From Paludibacteraceae bacterium (GTDB lineage: Bacteria > Bacteroidota > Bacteroidia > Bacteroidales > Paludibacteraceae): a stretch of 19,741 nucleotides of DNA. A program made the translations under genes and the position numbers. Where the stretch lies: positions 1 to 19,741 of the forward strand of contig CANFFA010000005.1 in the NCBI GenBank assembly GCA_947445425.1, given 5' to 3'. How positions within the stretch are numbered: position 1 is the first letter of the stretch; each line of letters starts with the position of its first letter. Positions 1 to 8,639 of this stretch are shown in pieces. The notes under the pieces were generated by a model, which ran no database searches, was not told where the DNA came from, and worked only from the letters and a program-made list of their open reading frames with translations.

Positions 1-1
1 T

Positions 2-1813
2 ACGCTTGGAAGTTCTGTAAAACTTTTAACGCCAAACGAGCAATATAGCGACGAGTACAACCAATTCTTACGTGAACTTCCTTTCCATATTCGCACGATG
101 GTACTATATATTAAGCGTTTGTATCGTGCAGATGGTGTAAATACTTCGTGGAAGGATAAATTCAGTGTAGAATATGTAAATGGACGTAAAGGACATGCAT
201 TGCGTTACAATAACGCACCAGTGAAGTCAAGTAATGTCCGCATTGGATTTACCGAAGAAGGTAACTGGCTGTTGCACCAATTGAGGAGTGACTTTATTCC
301 TTCTCGTAAAATTCAAATGGAGGATGATATTACTGCATCAATCACCTTACCTGCAAGTTTGTTGCCAAAATTGAATCCAGAATTTGCAAATAAAAGTGTT
401 AAACTAACTACCAATTGCGAACGCTATTTCTTTCAACGTCCTGATGATGCAGTCATTCGTGGATATGACAAAGAAGCAGAGCGCGACTTAGTAAGTAGTG
501 GAACTTTTATTACCAACTATGAACCCTTGACCAAAAAAGATGCTGTTGAATTATTCGAAAATGCAATTCATTTTGAAGAATATACTCAACCAGTAAAAGA
601 CTTTATTACAGAAATTGTGCTGAGTGAGGATGAAACAGGCTATTTTGTAACCCCTTCTCACACCCGTATTGTGAATGGTGAACCTACAGCAAATCCACGT
701 TATTTGGAAAAAAATACGCAGCAAGGTGATACTTACGAAAATTACTTGGCTGATGCAGGTATTCGCTTACACCGTGGTATGTATGTGAATGAGCCAGTGT
801 ATCATCCAGTAAATGCAGTATTGCCAGGTCGCAGAAATAATCCAGCTGATCGTAAAGCAGGAATCCGTCCATTGGCGGTTTATAATCCTATTCATTATCA
901 GGAATTACCTGAATTGTTTATGGACTTTATTTGTAGTCTTACGGGTAAATCTCCTTCTACAACCGGTGCAGGTTCTGAAGGTGCATTGACAAAAGGACCA
1001 TTTAATATGTTGACTGCCACAACAGATCTAAACAATGCTTTGTTATCTTATATTTTAACAGAGTACCAAGGATTTAGTTCTGCAGCAGGTTTTATTGGAA
1101 ATGAACATCGTTTCGATCATGATATCAGTATTATGATTCCTGAAATATGGTCTAGATTAGTGCATGATGATCGTGATCCAGTAAAGTTGATTGAAAATGG
1201 CTGTTTGGAGAAATTAAATGACTTCGAATATAATGGTGAGAAAGTATTGGCCAGTCGTTTAGGTTATCGTATTACACAAAACTTTGCGTTCCGTTGTATG
1301 AATCGTCTGTTCTATGAGCCGCTTGCTGTTTTTAGCGATACCATGTTAAAACCAGAACTACAGGGTATGGAAGATTATGTAGATGGAATCAATAATATTG
1401 TAGAAGCGCAACAAAAAGTAGCTTTAAGTTATTTCGAAGACGGAAGTATTGAAGCTGCCATTCCACCTTTACAGATACTTCTAAACATAATGGCTTATGG
1501 TCACTACGAAGGTAAGGAAATTAGTGATCCAACGCTAAGAAATTATTTCTCACGTGAATATGTAATCGAAAGTGCTTGGTACAAAGAACGTTTGCAAAGA
1601 AAACAAACACGTGAAGCGAATTTCTTATCTAAACAATTAGCGGAATTAGAAGCATTCTTGAATGATCCTAAGAACATTTCACTAGTAGTTGATTTGGATA
1701 TCAATGGGCGAATAGATAAAGTTAAAATGAATTTGGCCAAAGTGAAAAGTGATGTTTATTTGTCTGAATTAGTAGGTACCATTGGTCTTGATCATTTGTA
1801 CTTTAACAACTAG
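2..1813 (+). CDS. C-terminal half of a large PPi-type PEP carboxykinase-like protein (5' end outside window)
   Basis: The reading frame is open from the left edge, so about 603 C-terminal residues are visible and the true start lies upstream. The first in-frame ATG (position 98) is therefore internal. From memory of the family, the segment around 938-1003, with TGKSPSTTGAGSEGALTKG, resembles the nucleotide-independent, diphosphate-dependent PEP carboxykinases first described in Entamoeba and Propionibacterium, which are about 1,100 residues long. Those enzymes interconvert oxaloacetate plus PPi with PEP, CO2 and phosphate in the cytoplasm. No signal peptide or membrane segment is visible in this half. 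The protein is soluble-looking, with a charged, probably helical C-terminus. Existence of the gene is certain. The enzyme name rests on one recognisable motif and the inferred size, so it is moderate. It ends 13 bp before a hairpin pair. Confidence 0.65.
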   Translation, partial: TLGSSVKLLTPNEQYSDEYNQFLRELPFHIRTMVLYIKRLYRADGVNTSWKDKFSVEYVNGRKGHALRYNNAPVKSSNVRIGFTEEGNWLLHQLRSDFIPSRKIQMEDDITASITLPASLLPKLNPEFANKSVKLTTNCERYFFQRPDDAVIRGYDKEAERDLVSSGTFITNYEPLTKKDAVELFENAIHFEEYTQPVKDFITEIVLSEDETGYFVTPSHTRIVNGEPTANPRYLEKNTQQGDTYENYLADAGIRLHRGMYVNEPVYHPVNAVLPGRRNNPADRKAGIRPLAVYNPIHYQELPELFMDFICSLTGKSPSTTGAGSEGALTKGPFNMLTATTDLNNALLSYILTEYQGFSSAAGFIGNEHRFDHDISIMIPEIWSRLVHDDRDPVKLIENGCLEKLNDFEYNGEKVLASRLGYRITQNFAFRCMNRLFYEPLAVFSDTMLKPELQGMEDYVDGINNIVEAQQKVALSYFEDGSIEAAIPPLQILLNIMAYGHYEGKEISDPTLRNYFSREYVIESAWYKERLQRKQTREANFLSKQLAELEAFLNDPKNISLVVDLDINGRIDKVKMNLAKVKSDVYLSELVGTIGLDHLYFNN

Positions 1814-1825
1814 TACCAAACTTAA

Positions 1826-1854
1826 ATGCTCCTATTTGAATAGAATAGGAGCAT
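1826..1854 (+). terminator. Hairpin downstream of the PEPCK-like gene
   Basis: A perfect 11-bp inverted repeat (ATGCTCCTATT at 1826-1836, AATAGGAGCAT at 1844-1854) surrounds a 7-nt loop, 12 bp after the stop codon. It is followed by ATATTAAAAA rather than a T-run, so it is a weak intrinsic terminator alone. It may protect the 3' end or work with the next hairpin. Confidence 0.5.
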
Positions 1855-1860
1855 ATATTA

Positions 1861-1903
1861 AAAATAGAAAAGGAGATACAATGCGTATCTCCTTTTCTAT
1901 TTT
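1861..1903. terminator. Bidirectional terminator between convergent genes
   Basis: A perfect 19-bp inverted repeat (arms 1861-1879 and 1885-1903) has a 5-nt loop. Because the arms begin and end in A- and T-rich tracts, the transcript from either strand ends in a U-rich stretch. It sits between the plus-strand PEPCK-like gene and the minus-strand LTA-synthase-like gene, so it fits termination of both. Confidence 0.8.
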
Positions 1904-1920
1904 AAGTTCACTTGATGAGC

Positions 1921-3969
1921 TTAGTCCTTTTTTGAAGCATAATTGGAATGTGAAATGATGTGATTGTTTTCATAAACCCATTTGTTAATGGCTTTGAAAT
2001 TCTCACGTAAATGCATAACTTTTTCTTTCATTCCAGGACTTGTACACTCTTGCTCAGTCATATCTGGTTGTATTTTAAACAAACGATTATTGCATAGAAA
2101 ATAATCACGAAATAGATAGGATTCAATGGCACGACTGTAGGTCATGAACGAAATCTGATGGGTGTTCCTAAATGTAGTGGCAGTATCCATTACGCCGTTC
2201 ATCCAATGTACTTGTTTGGGTATATGTGGAAGATTGTAATTTTTTGCCAATAAGGCTAAAATTGTAGGGGTAAGGTTATTGTGACAATTTATTGATTTAA
2301 AAACTTTAGGAGACTTTAGCATAGGAGAATAGATCATAAAGGGTACACGATACTCATCAATGTCATTATCTGGAGGTACCGAACCATGGTGATGATCTCC
2401 TGTAAGGATAAAGATGGTGTTTTTGTACTCCGGACGGCGACTGTACTTACTGAAAAAGTCACGTAAAGCATCGTCAGCAAACATTACACAACTCATCACT
2501 TGACGATTTTTATGTAGGGAAAGTTTTGTCTCTTTATTCAACGCTAGGTTTGAAAGTTTCTTGTCAAATAACTTCAGGTATTTGGGTTGGGAGTCAAACA
2601 AGAATGGTGAATGGGTAGTGGCTGTTATATATGCATTGAAATAGGGTTGCTTTTTAACAGAATCCAGTACCTCAAAGCTACGATTAAAAAGGTCATCATC
2701 AGGATAGCCCATTGACCAACCCTCTTTACCTTCTGCCATCATCTTGTATTTTTTCCCATAATGACTTAGAATATAGTCTGTTTTTTGCATACTAATAAAG
2801 GCACCAAGGTTGTCATAAGCCAGCTGATAACCGACCATGAAGTACGTAAAATAACCATTTTCTCTCAGTATGGTAGTTATAGAGCTGTGATCAGGCATAT
2901 TGTTACTGTTTGAAAATCCTCGGTTTCCGAAAGGAAGTGATGCCAAAGTTGCTGGAAATACTCCAAATGTAGAGGTCGCATTACTCAAATGATTCTCCCA
3001 GCATAGACTTTTTTTCGCGAGTTGATCAATAAAGGGTGTAAAACTGGTCAATGGCGCATTTTTTCCACTAAAAGTACGGGAAAGACTTTCGACTACCACC
3101 AAGACAATATTCGGACGCTCTTTGCCTAAATTGAAGAATGGACCAAGTACATCAACATCTCGATTTTCTCGCATTAATGGGTAATTGAGGTCCGTAAATT
3201 TAAACGGGCGGTTTGCTTGATAGTATTTAAACTCACCCTCCATATCCTCTGCCGATAACTTTTGATTTTTACCTTCTTCTATTAAATAATTAATGGCATC
3301 AGAAGTCCAATAACTTGCTTTGTTACAAGTTAAATAATATTGACCAGTCTGTTTGAAGTTAGCGGCAGAAGGCACTACAAATTGATTGAATAGAAGTGGA
3401 AAAAGGATGATTCCTAAAAGGATTTTTTTTGCAATAGGGCTCAATAATAATCGAGTAGATAACAATTTATACGCCCCAAAGTATAAAATGGAAATCAGAA
3501 TATATGGTAGGAATGAGATGGGGTTTGCCGCATAAGTTTTGATTGTGAAAATTTGCTCTGCAGCATCTCGAGTAAAAAATTCATGATCGAAGGGTACTGA
3601 ACGATCAATGAATATATAAAGTATTGAAATACTAAATATTATGAATGATATATTGAGAGTATGTAGAACTGTACTAGCGATCCGATGGCCTATAAATGAA
3701 AGTAGGAAATAGAGTAGCAAAACAAAACTGGAGAATACACCCCAAGTCAGATAATCGTACCAAAGACCATGAATTTCTGAAATCAATACCCCCTGGGTAG
3801 AATAAAATTTTAATGAAGCTGCAAAATACTCATAGGCTCTAATTACGACTAAGCACATTAGCAATGAAATTGCATAATGAAGAAATTTCGAATAAGGTTT
3901 ATCTTTAAAAATCATTTTTAAATTGTGTTTTATAGCAAAGAAATATAAATACTCAGAAAGGTGAAGCAC
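1921..3969 (-). CDS. LTA synthase-family membrane sulfatase-fold phosphotransferase
   Basis: This is a polytopic inner-membrane protein with an extracytoplasmic alkaline-phosphatase/sulfatase-fold domain. About five hydrophobic segments lie in residues 30-200. The catalytic domain begins near residue 285 with RPNIVLVVVESLSR (E294, metal ligand). It continues with an N-A-T-S-T-F segment (residues 330-335) supplying the Thr/Ser nucleophile, and with ILTGDHHHG (D525, H526, metal ligands). This is the LtaS layout. In Gram-negative Bacteroidota such enzymes presumably move phosphoglycerol or phosphoethanolamine from a phospholipid to a glycan or lipid; the acceptor cannot be told from sequence. 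The longest frame starts at a GTG (3969). An ATG at 3915, preceded by an A-rich stretch, gives 664 residues and is a credible alternative start. It lies 21 bp downstream of rluF and is probably cotranscribed with it. Confidence 0.85.
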   Translation of the reverse strand: MLHLSEYLYFFAIKHNLKMIFKDKPYSKFLHYAISLLMCLVVIRAYEYFAASLKFYSTQGVLISEIHGLWYDYLTWGVFSSFVLLLYFLLSFIGHRIASTVLHTLNISFIIFSISILYIFIDRSVPFDHEFFTRDAAEQIFTIKTYAANPISFLPYILISILYFGAYKLLSTRLLLSPIAKKILLGIILFPLLFNQFVVPSAANFKQTGQYYLTCNKASYWTSDAINYLIEEGKNQKLSAEDMEGEFKYYQANRPFKFTDLNYPLMRENRDVDVLGPFFNLGKERPNIVLVVVESLSRTFSGKNAPLTSFTPFIDQLAKKSLCWENHLSNATSTFGVFPATLASLPFGNRGFSNSNNMPDHSSITTILRENGYFTYFMVGYQLAYDNLGAFISMQKTDYILSHYGKKYKMMAEGKEGWSMGYPDDDLFNRSFEVLDSVKKQPYFNAYITATTHSPFLFDSQPKYLKLFDKKLSNLALNKETKLSLHKNRQVMSCVMFADDALRDFFSKYSRRPEYKNTIFILTGDHHHGSVPPDNDIDEYRVPFMIYSPMLKSPKVFKSINCHNNLTPTILALLAKNYNLPHIPKQVHWMNGVMDTATTFRNTHQISFMTYSRAIESYLFRDYFLCNNRLFKIQPDMTEQECTSPGMKEKVMHLRENFKAINKWVYENNHIISHSNYASKKD

Positions 3970-3990
3970 AATCGATGGTGAAAATTACGA

Positions 3991-4947
3991 TTATCTTTTT
4001 GTAGGTCTACTTTTACTAAAATTACCGGTGCTTTTTGCACCATATTTTTTGTCACTGACTCCACTACTTGTTCCACGCAAAGCTTTTGATTTTGGATTCG
4101 GATTGGTAGATCTATCCATCTGTTTGGCTGCTGTGCTTCTTTGAGCGCTTGGGCGTTGACCTTGTACAGGTTTTTTTGTGTTTTCAGTAGGCTTATTTGC
4201 TTGCTTTTTTGTAACCGAAGCCTCCTCTGTGGAGGTGGAATTGGCAATGGCAGTCATGATTTCATCCATTTCATGGGGCTGAAGTGGGCGCCATTCACCA
4301 GTTGGGATACCCTTTAGATTGATGTTCATAATCCGAACGCGTTCCAATTTGGTCACTTCATATTCGAAATACTCACACATGCGACGAATTTGGCGGTTCA
4401 GACCTTGTACCAATACAATTCGGAAAGTATAAACCGATTCTTTTACGACCTTGCATCTTTTGGTCGTTTCGCCCAACATTGGAACACCATTCCCCATTTT
4501 CTCGATGAAAATGTCAGTAATGGGTTTATTCACGGTAACCAAATACTCCTTTTCATGGTTGTTTCCAGCCCGAAGGATTTTGTTGACAATGTCCCCATTA
4601 TTTGTCAAAAAAATCAATCCTTGCGAATCTTTATCCAATCTTCCAATAGGGAAAATACGTTCGTGATATCCTACATAATCAATAATACTATCTTTTACGC
4701 CGACTTCTGTTGTACTTATGATTCCAACTGGTTTATTAAACGCCAAAAAGGCAAAATCATTTCCTTTCTTCGCTTCTACCTTTTGCCCATTGTACAAGAC
4801 TTTATCGCGCTCAGATACCTGATCACCGACCTTTGCTCTTCGACCATTAACAAAGACATGTCCGTGCTCTATGGCCTTATCAGCTTCTCTACGAGAGCAA
4901 ATGCCGCTATCACTTATAAATTTATTTAATCGTATGGTAGTAATCAA
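3991..4947 (-). CDS. rluF: 23S rRNA pseudouridine synthase, RluF family
   Basis: A cytoplasmic RNA-modifying enzyme that isomerises a uridine in 23S rRNA (position 2604 in the E. coli RluF archetype). An S4 RNA-binding domain occupies residues 5-60 ([19 protein letters not shown]). The RsuA/RluF catalytic domain follows with [10 protein letters not shown], where D105 is the catalytic Asp, and a later [13 protein letters not shown] block typical of RluB/E/F. The catalytic fold ends near residue 230. The last 80 or so residues are a low-complexity tail rich in Lys, Ser, Thr, Gln and Pro, probably disordered and RNA-contacting; such tails are common in Bacteroidota homologues. The start appears to be TTG at 4947, since a stop lies four codons upstream and the S4 domain begins at once. 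The choice between RluF and RluB/E subgroups is from overall resemblance. Confidence 0.88.
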   Translation of the reverse strand: MITTIRLNKFISDSGICSRREADKAIEHGHVFVNGRRAKVGDQVSERDKVLYNGQKVEAKKGNDFAFLAFNKPVGIISTTEVGVKDSIIDYVGYHERIFPIGRLDKDSQGLIFLTNNGDIVNKILRAGNNHEKEYLVTVNKPITDIFIEKMGNGVPMLGETTKRCKVVKESVYTFRIVLVQGLNRQIRRMCEYFEYEVTKLERVRIMNINLKGIPTGEWRPLQPHEMDEIMTAIANSTSTEEASVTKKQANKPTENTKKPVQGQRPSAQRSTAAKQMDRSTNPNPKSKALRGTSSGVSDKKYGAKSTGNFSKSRPTKR

Positions 4948-5058
4948 AGTATTTTGCTAATTAAAGGTTTTGTTAAAAAATGACTTAATGACAATTGAGA
5001 CAAGAATAAAGACCAAGACAAGTGATACTTTTGTCTAATTTTTTTGAACTCGTAAAAT

Positions 5059-6897
5059 TTAGAAGGACTGCATATCACACAATCTTTTGTAATAACCATC
5101 CAGTTCTAATAACTCATCGTGTTTACCACGCTCTACTATTTTACCTTCATGCATTACACAAATTTCATCAGCACGTTTAATGGTAGACAAACGGTGTGCC
5201 ACGACTAAAGTCGTACGATTGCGCATAAGATTTTCAAGAGCTTCTTGTACCATTTTTTCAGATTCGGTATCTAAAGCGGAAGTTGCTTCGTCAAGAATCA
5301 ATATCGGCGGGTTTTTTAAGATTGCACGCGCAATACTTACTCTTTGGCGCTGACCACCGGACAGTTTCCCTCCTCTGTCGCCAATTGTACTTTCATAGCC
5401 ATTTTCTGTCGCCATGATAAAGTCATGCGCATTTGCAATTTTTGCAGCCTCAATTACTTGCTCTATCGTCGCATGGTCAACCCCAAAAGCGATATTGTTG
5501 AAAAATGTATCATTAAATAAAATAGCTTCCTGGTTCACATTTCCCATCAATGAACGAACATCGTGGGTACTATAATCCTTGATATTAATACCATCGACCA
5601 ATATCTCCCCTTCAATAGGATCATAATATCTTGGTAATAAATCTACCAATGTTGACTTTCCTGAGCCCGACTGACCTACCAAAGCCACGGTGGTTCCTTT
5701 AGCAACAACTAGATTGATATCTCGCAACACCCAATCAGTCTGATATTTAAAGCTTAAATTTTTGAATTCAATCTTGTCATGAAAAGGATATAAAGTCTGC
5801 GGGTATTCAGGATTCTTTATATTGTTCTCGCTCAATAAAATCTTATCTACCCGATCTAGCGATGCCATCCCTTTTTGAATACTATAAGCCGCACGCGATA
5901 GATCTTTTGCTGGAGCAATGATGCTATAAAAAATCACCAAATAATAGATAAATTCTGCAGCACCAATACTGCTTTTATTATCAAGGATTAGCACACCACC
6001 GAACCATAATAAAATGGCTATTACTACAGTACCCAATAATTCACTCACTGGATGCGCCAAGTGATAACGGAAATTCATTTTGTTGATCGTTGTTCTCAAT
6101 CTTTCATTTAGATTGCTAAAACGGGCTTCCAATTTATGTTCAGCATTAAAAGCCTTTACTACCCTTAAACCGCCTAAAGTCTCTTCAATTTGCGATAGTA
6201 ATTCACCAGTTTGTTCCTGTCCTGTATTAGACTGCTTTTTTAGATTTTTACCGATTCTACCGATTAAAAACCCACTAAAAGGCAATAGTACCAATACAAA
6301 AAGGGTCAATTTCCAACTCATGCTAAACATAACACCTAAGTACATGAGGATCATGATTGGATTTTTAAATACCATTTCCAAGGAGCTCATGATGGAAGTC
6401 TCTACTTCACTGACGTCACCTGTCATACGCGCCATAATATCTCCTTTACGCTCATCCGTAAAAAAACCAATTGGGAGCTGTATGATTTTGCTATACAGTT
6501 GATTGCGCAGATCTCTCAAAACACCAGTGCGAATAGGGATGATGAAATATACACCCAAGTATGCTGCACCAACTTTTAGGAATGTCATTAAAACTAAGAA
6601 TATTCCTAAATAGATCAATGCTGTGCTATATCCATATAGTTCAATACTTTGTTGAATTCCAAAAAAAAGATTGTTCTTCAATGCAGAAACAATCTCACCA
6701 CTGCTATTGCTCCAAGACCAGGCCATATAGGTTTTGTCCACTTTCTGTAGGCCAAAAAGAATTTGGAGTATAGGTATAATTGCCGCAAATGAGAACAGAC
6801 TAAATAGTGTCGTTAGCAGATTAAAAACTAAGCTTAAAAAGACGTATTTTTTATACGGTCCAATGAAGCGTTTGAGTAGTGTGGTAAATTTGAACAT
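5059..6897 (-). CDS. MsbA-like ABC exporter (permease-ATPase half-transporter)
   Basis: An inner-membrane ABC exporter with a fused six-helix transmembrane domain (about residues 15-340) and a C-terminal nucleotide-binding domain. The NBD is intact: Walker A GQSGSGKST (408-416), Q-loop Q456, signature LSGGQRQR (512-519), Walker B ILILDE (532-537) and the switch His in VVAHRLSTIK (H568). At 612 residues it has the length of MsbA and other homodimeric lipid or drug exporters. In Bacteroidota, MsbA-like proteins are the usual candidates for flipping lipid A core, but multidrug export cannot be excluded from sequence. It lies downstream of purB, separated by a terminator and a tandem-repeat leader, so it probably has its own promoter. 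No terminator is visible before rluF. Confidence 0.87.
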   Translation of the reverse strand: MFKFTTLLKRFIGPYKKYVFLSLVFNLLTTLFSLFSFAAIIPILQILFGLQKVDKTYMAWSWSNSSGEIVSALKNNLFFGIQQSIELYGYSTALIYLGIFLVLMTFLKVGAAYLGVYFIIPIRTGVLRDLRNQLYSKIIQLPIGFFTDERKGDIMARMTGDVSEVETSIMSSLEMVFKNPIMILMYLGVMFSMSWKLTLFVLVLLPFSGFLIGRIGKNLKKQSNTGQEQTGELLSQIEETLGGLRVVKAFNAEHKLEARFSNLNERLRTTINKMNFRYHLAHPVSELLGTVVIAILLWFGGVLILDNKSSIGAAEFIYYLVIFYSIIAPAKDLSRAAYSIQKGMASLDRVDKILLSENNIKNPEYPQTLYPFHDKIEFKNLSFKYQTDWVLRDINLVVAKGTTVALVGQSGSGKSTLVDLLPRYYDPIEGEILVDGINIKDYSTHDVRSLMGNVNQEAILFNDTFFNNIAFGVDHATIEQVIEAAKIANAHDFIMATENGYESTIGDRGGKLSGGQRQRVSIARAILKNPPILILDEATSALDTESEKMVQEALENLMRNRTTLVVAHRLSTIKRADEICVMHEGKIVERGKHDELLELDGYYKRLCDMQSF

Positions 6898-6905
6898 CTG
6901 TTTGG

Positions 6906-6935
6906 AGTAAACAAGTAAATAGTAAACAAGTAAAC
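6906..6935 (-). repeat. Two 15-bp tandem repeats in the leader of the ABC exporter gene
   Basis: Two adjacent copies of AGTAAACAAGTAAAY (6906-6920 and 6921-6935, 14 of 15 identical) lie 8 bp upstream of the exporter start codon, between it and the proposed -7 element. No function can be read from the sequence. It could be a regulator site, or slippage-prone DNA that changes leader length in 15-bp steps. Confidence 0.75.
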
Positions 6936-6967
6936 AAAAATAGAGGCTGGTGTTCTAGTCCTTTAAA
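6935..6967 (-). promoter_or_regulatory. Candidate promoter of the ABC exporter gene
   Basis: On the minus strand TATTTTTG (6942-6935) matches the Bacteroidota -7 consensus TAnnTTTG. A TTTA (6967-6964) stands 21 bp upstream as a three-of-four match to the -33 TTTG. The -7 element overlaps the T-tract of the purB terminator, so the match may partly be a by-product of that tract. Confidence 0.35.
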
Positions 6968-6984
6968 CTATTTAACACCAGCCT
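6936..6984 (-). terminator. Intrinsic terminator of purB
   Basis: On the minus strand an 11-bp stem (AGGCTGGTGTT, 6984-6974) pairs with AACACCAGCCT (6954-6944) across a 19-nt loop. A CTATTTTTG tract follows. It lies about 20 bp after the purB stop codon and separates purB from the ABC exporter gene. Confidence 0.8.
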
Positions 6985-7006
6985 TATTATAAGGGTATTG
7001 TCAGTA

Positions 7007-8350
7007 TCACACCCCTGTATAATTTCTAGGGGTAATGCGACGTAATTCTTCTTTTACGGATTGATCAACATTTAAAGTTTCAATAAAGTCACGGATTGAT
7101 TTTTCTGTAATTCCTTCATTGGTACGGGTTAATCCTTTTAATGCTTCGTAAGGTGAAGGATAGGCTTCTCTTCTAAGAATGGTTTGGATTCCTTCGGCAA
7201 CAACAGCCCATGTATTATCTAAATCACGATAAATGGCAGGTTCATTCAGTAGTAATTTACCTAAACCTTTCAATATACTTTGTGTAGCAATCAGGGTGTG
7301 TGCAAATGGAACACCAACATTACGCAGTACTGTACTGTCCGTTAAATCCCGTTGTAATCGAGAAATTGGTAATTTTCCAGATAAAAATTCCAACATTGCA
7401 TTGGCCATTGCCAAATTACCTTCAGCATTTTCAAAATCAATCGGATTCACTTTATGTGGCATTGCAGATGAACCAACTTCGCCAGCCTTAATTTTTTGTT
7501 TAAAGTACTCCATAGAAACATAAGTCCATATGTCACGACAAAGATCAATTAAAATGGTGTTGATGCGTTTCATTGCATCAAATTGTGCCGCTAAATTGTC
7601 GTAATTTGAAATTTGGGTGGTCCATTGTTCCCGTTGTAATTCTAGTTTATCCAATACAAAATGATTTCCAAAAGATTTCCAATCAATAGTAGGATAAGCT
7701 ACCGCATGTGCATTAAAATTACCGGTGGCTCCACCAAATTTTGCAGAATTGGGAGTCTCTTTTAAAACTTTCAATTGTTCACCTATACGATTGGCAAAAA
7801 CCATAAATTCTTTTCCCAAACGGGTTGGAGAAGCTGGTTGACCGTGCGTTTTTGCTAGCATAGAAACATCACGCCATTCATCCACCAATCGATTCAACTC
7901 TTGTAATAATTTGTCCATTTCCGGGTAATAAACATCTGTAAGAGCAGATTTAATCGAATATGGTACAGCGGTATTATTAATGTCTTGAGATGTTAGTCCA
8001 AAATGGATGAACTCTTTAAATGACTCTAGTCCAAGGATATCGAATTTCTCTTTCAAAAAGTATTCAATGGCTTTTACATCATGATTGGTAACTGCCTCAA
8101 TTTCTTTTACTTTGTGGGCGTCAACTTCAGTAAAATCAAGATAAAGCTTTCTTAATTTTGGGAAAACGGATGTAGGAACTTGTTCCAATTGTTTTAATGG
8201 AATTTCACACAAAGCAATAAAATACTCCACTTCAACCAATACACGATAGCGTATTAAAGCATATTCGGAAAAGTAATTGGCATAAGCCTCCGTTTTGGTA
8301 CGATAACGTCCATCTACTGGTGAAATTGCGGTAAGCAGGGATAAGTTCAT
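7007..8350 (-). CDS. purB: Adenylosuccinate lyase
   Basis: A cytoplasmic homotetrameric lyase of the fumarase/aspartase superfamily. It acts twice in purine synthesis, releasing fumarate from SAICAR to give AICAR and from adenylosuccinate to give AMP. The N-terminus LTAISPVDGRY is typical of the E. coli-type PurB. The conserved regions are TSQDINNTA (120-128), AKTHGQPASPTRLG with the catalytic His (H169), and the flexible signature loop GSSAMPHKVNP (293-303) carrying the catalytic Ser. The length of 447 residues is normal and all three regions are intact. The start is the only sensible ATG, since the family N-terminus begins there. The gene is monocistronic in appearance, with its own promoter region shared with divergent psd and its own terminator. 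Confidence 0.97.
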   Translation of the reverse strand: MNLSLLTAISPVDGRYRTKTEAYANYFSEYALIRYRVLVEVEYFIALCEIPLKQLEQVPTSVFPKLRKLYLDFTEVDAHKVKEIEAVTNHDVKAIEYFLKEKFDILGLESFKEFIHFGLTSQDINNTAVPYSIKSALTDVYYPEMDKLLQELNRLVDEWRDVSMLAKTHGQPASPTRLGKEFMVFANRIGEQLKVLKETPNSAKFGGATGNFNAHAVAYPTIDWKSFGNHFVLDKLELQREQWTTQISNYDNLAAQFDAMKRINTILIDLCRDIWTYVSMEYFKQKIKAGEVGSSAMPHKVNPIDFENAEGNLAMANAMLEFLSGKLPISRLQRDLTDSTVLRNVGVPFAHTLIATQSILKGLGKLLLNEPAIYRDLDNTWAVVAEGIQTILRREAYPSPYEALKGLTRTNEGITEKSIRDFIETLNVDQSVKEELRRITPRNYTGV

Positions 8351-8489
8351 AAGGAATATAAGTGAATGAATAAATATTTAAAGAACTATTAAGAATTGTT
8401 ATGTTATTGCCGTTTAGACCATTACAAAAGCTTTTTTCTCGTTTTTTATCAGACAATTAGCCAACAAGAGTGCCGGCAATTTAGGGCTG

Positions 8490-8497
8490 CAAAGTTA
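8490..8497 (-). promoter_or_regulatory. Candidate -7 element for purB
   Basis: On the minus strand TAACTTTG matches TAnnTTTG. A TTTC lies about 18 bp upstream in place of the usual TTTG. The implied 5' leader of about 130 nt is long but possible. It is the only full -7 match seen on this strand in the divergent region. Confidence 0.4.
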
Positions 8498-8535
8498 ATC
8501 ATTTCTATCGGATTAGAAAAAGTTTAAGCCGCTCA

Positions 8536-8567
8536 CTTGCAGCACCCATACTTTTTCTTTACTTTTG
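8536..8567 (+). promoter_or_regulatory. Candidate psd promoter
   Basis: TACTTTTG (8560-8567) fully matches the Bacteroidota -7 consensus, and CTTG (8536-8539) lies 20 bp upstream at the -33 position. The spacing is as expected for the primary sigma factor of this phylum. The implied leader is about 65 nt. Confidence 0.6.
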
Positions 8568-8639
8568 TTCATAATTAACTAACCTGTCAATTTGCAACCT
8601 AAAGGTTTAAGCAATTGATACATTCCAATTTAAAAACAA

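Noticed and set aside
98..100. ATG at 98 as the start of the first gene
   Set aside because: The frame is open to the window edge and codes a sensible continuous sequence upstream, so the ATG is internal.
3930..4247. 105-codon minus-strand frame overlapping the rluF tail
   Set aside because: It is an alternative frame of the low-complexity Lys/Ser-rich tail of rluF and has no domain features.
4390..4929. 179-codon plus-strand open frame opposite rluF
   Set aside because: It lies wholly antisense to a clear pseudouridine synthase and shows no recognisable domain; it is a shadow of the real gene.
5016..5036. Possible terminator AGACAA...TTGTCT after the ABC exporter gene
   Set aside because: Only a 6-bp stem, and the T-run lies on the wrong side for minus-strand transcription.
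8351..8639. Riboswitch (e.g. purine) in the purB/psd divergent region
   Set aside because: No conserved three-way-junction core or terminator/antiterminator pair was recognised; only promoter-like elements are visible.
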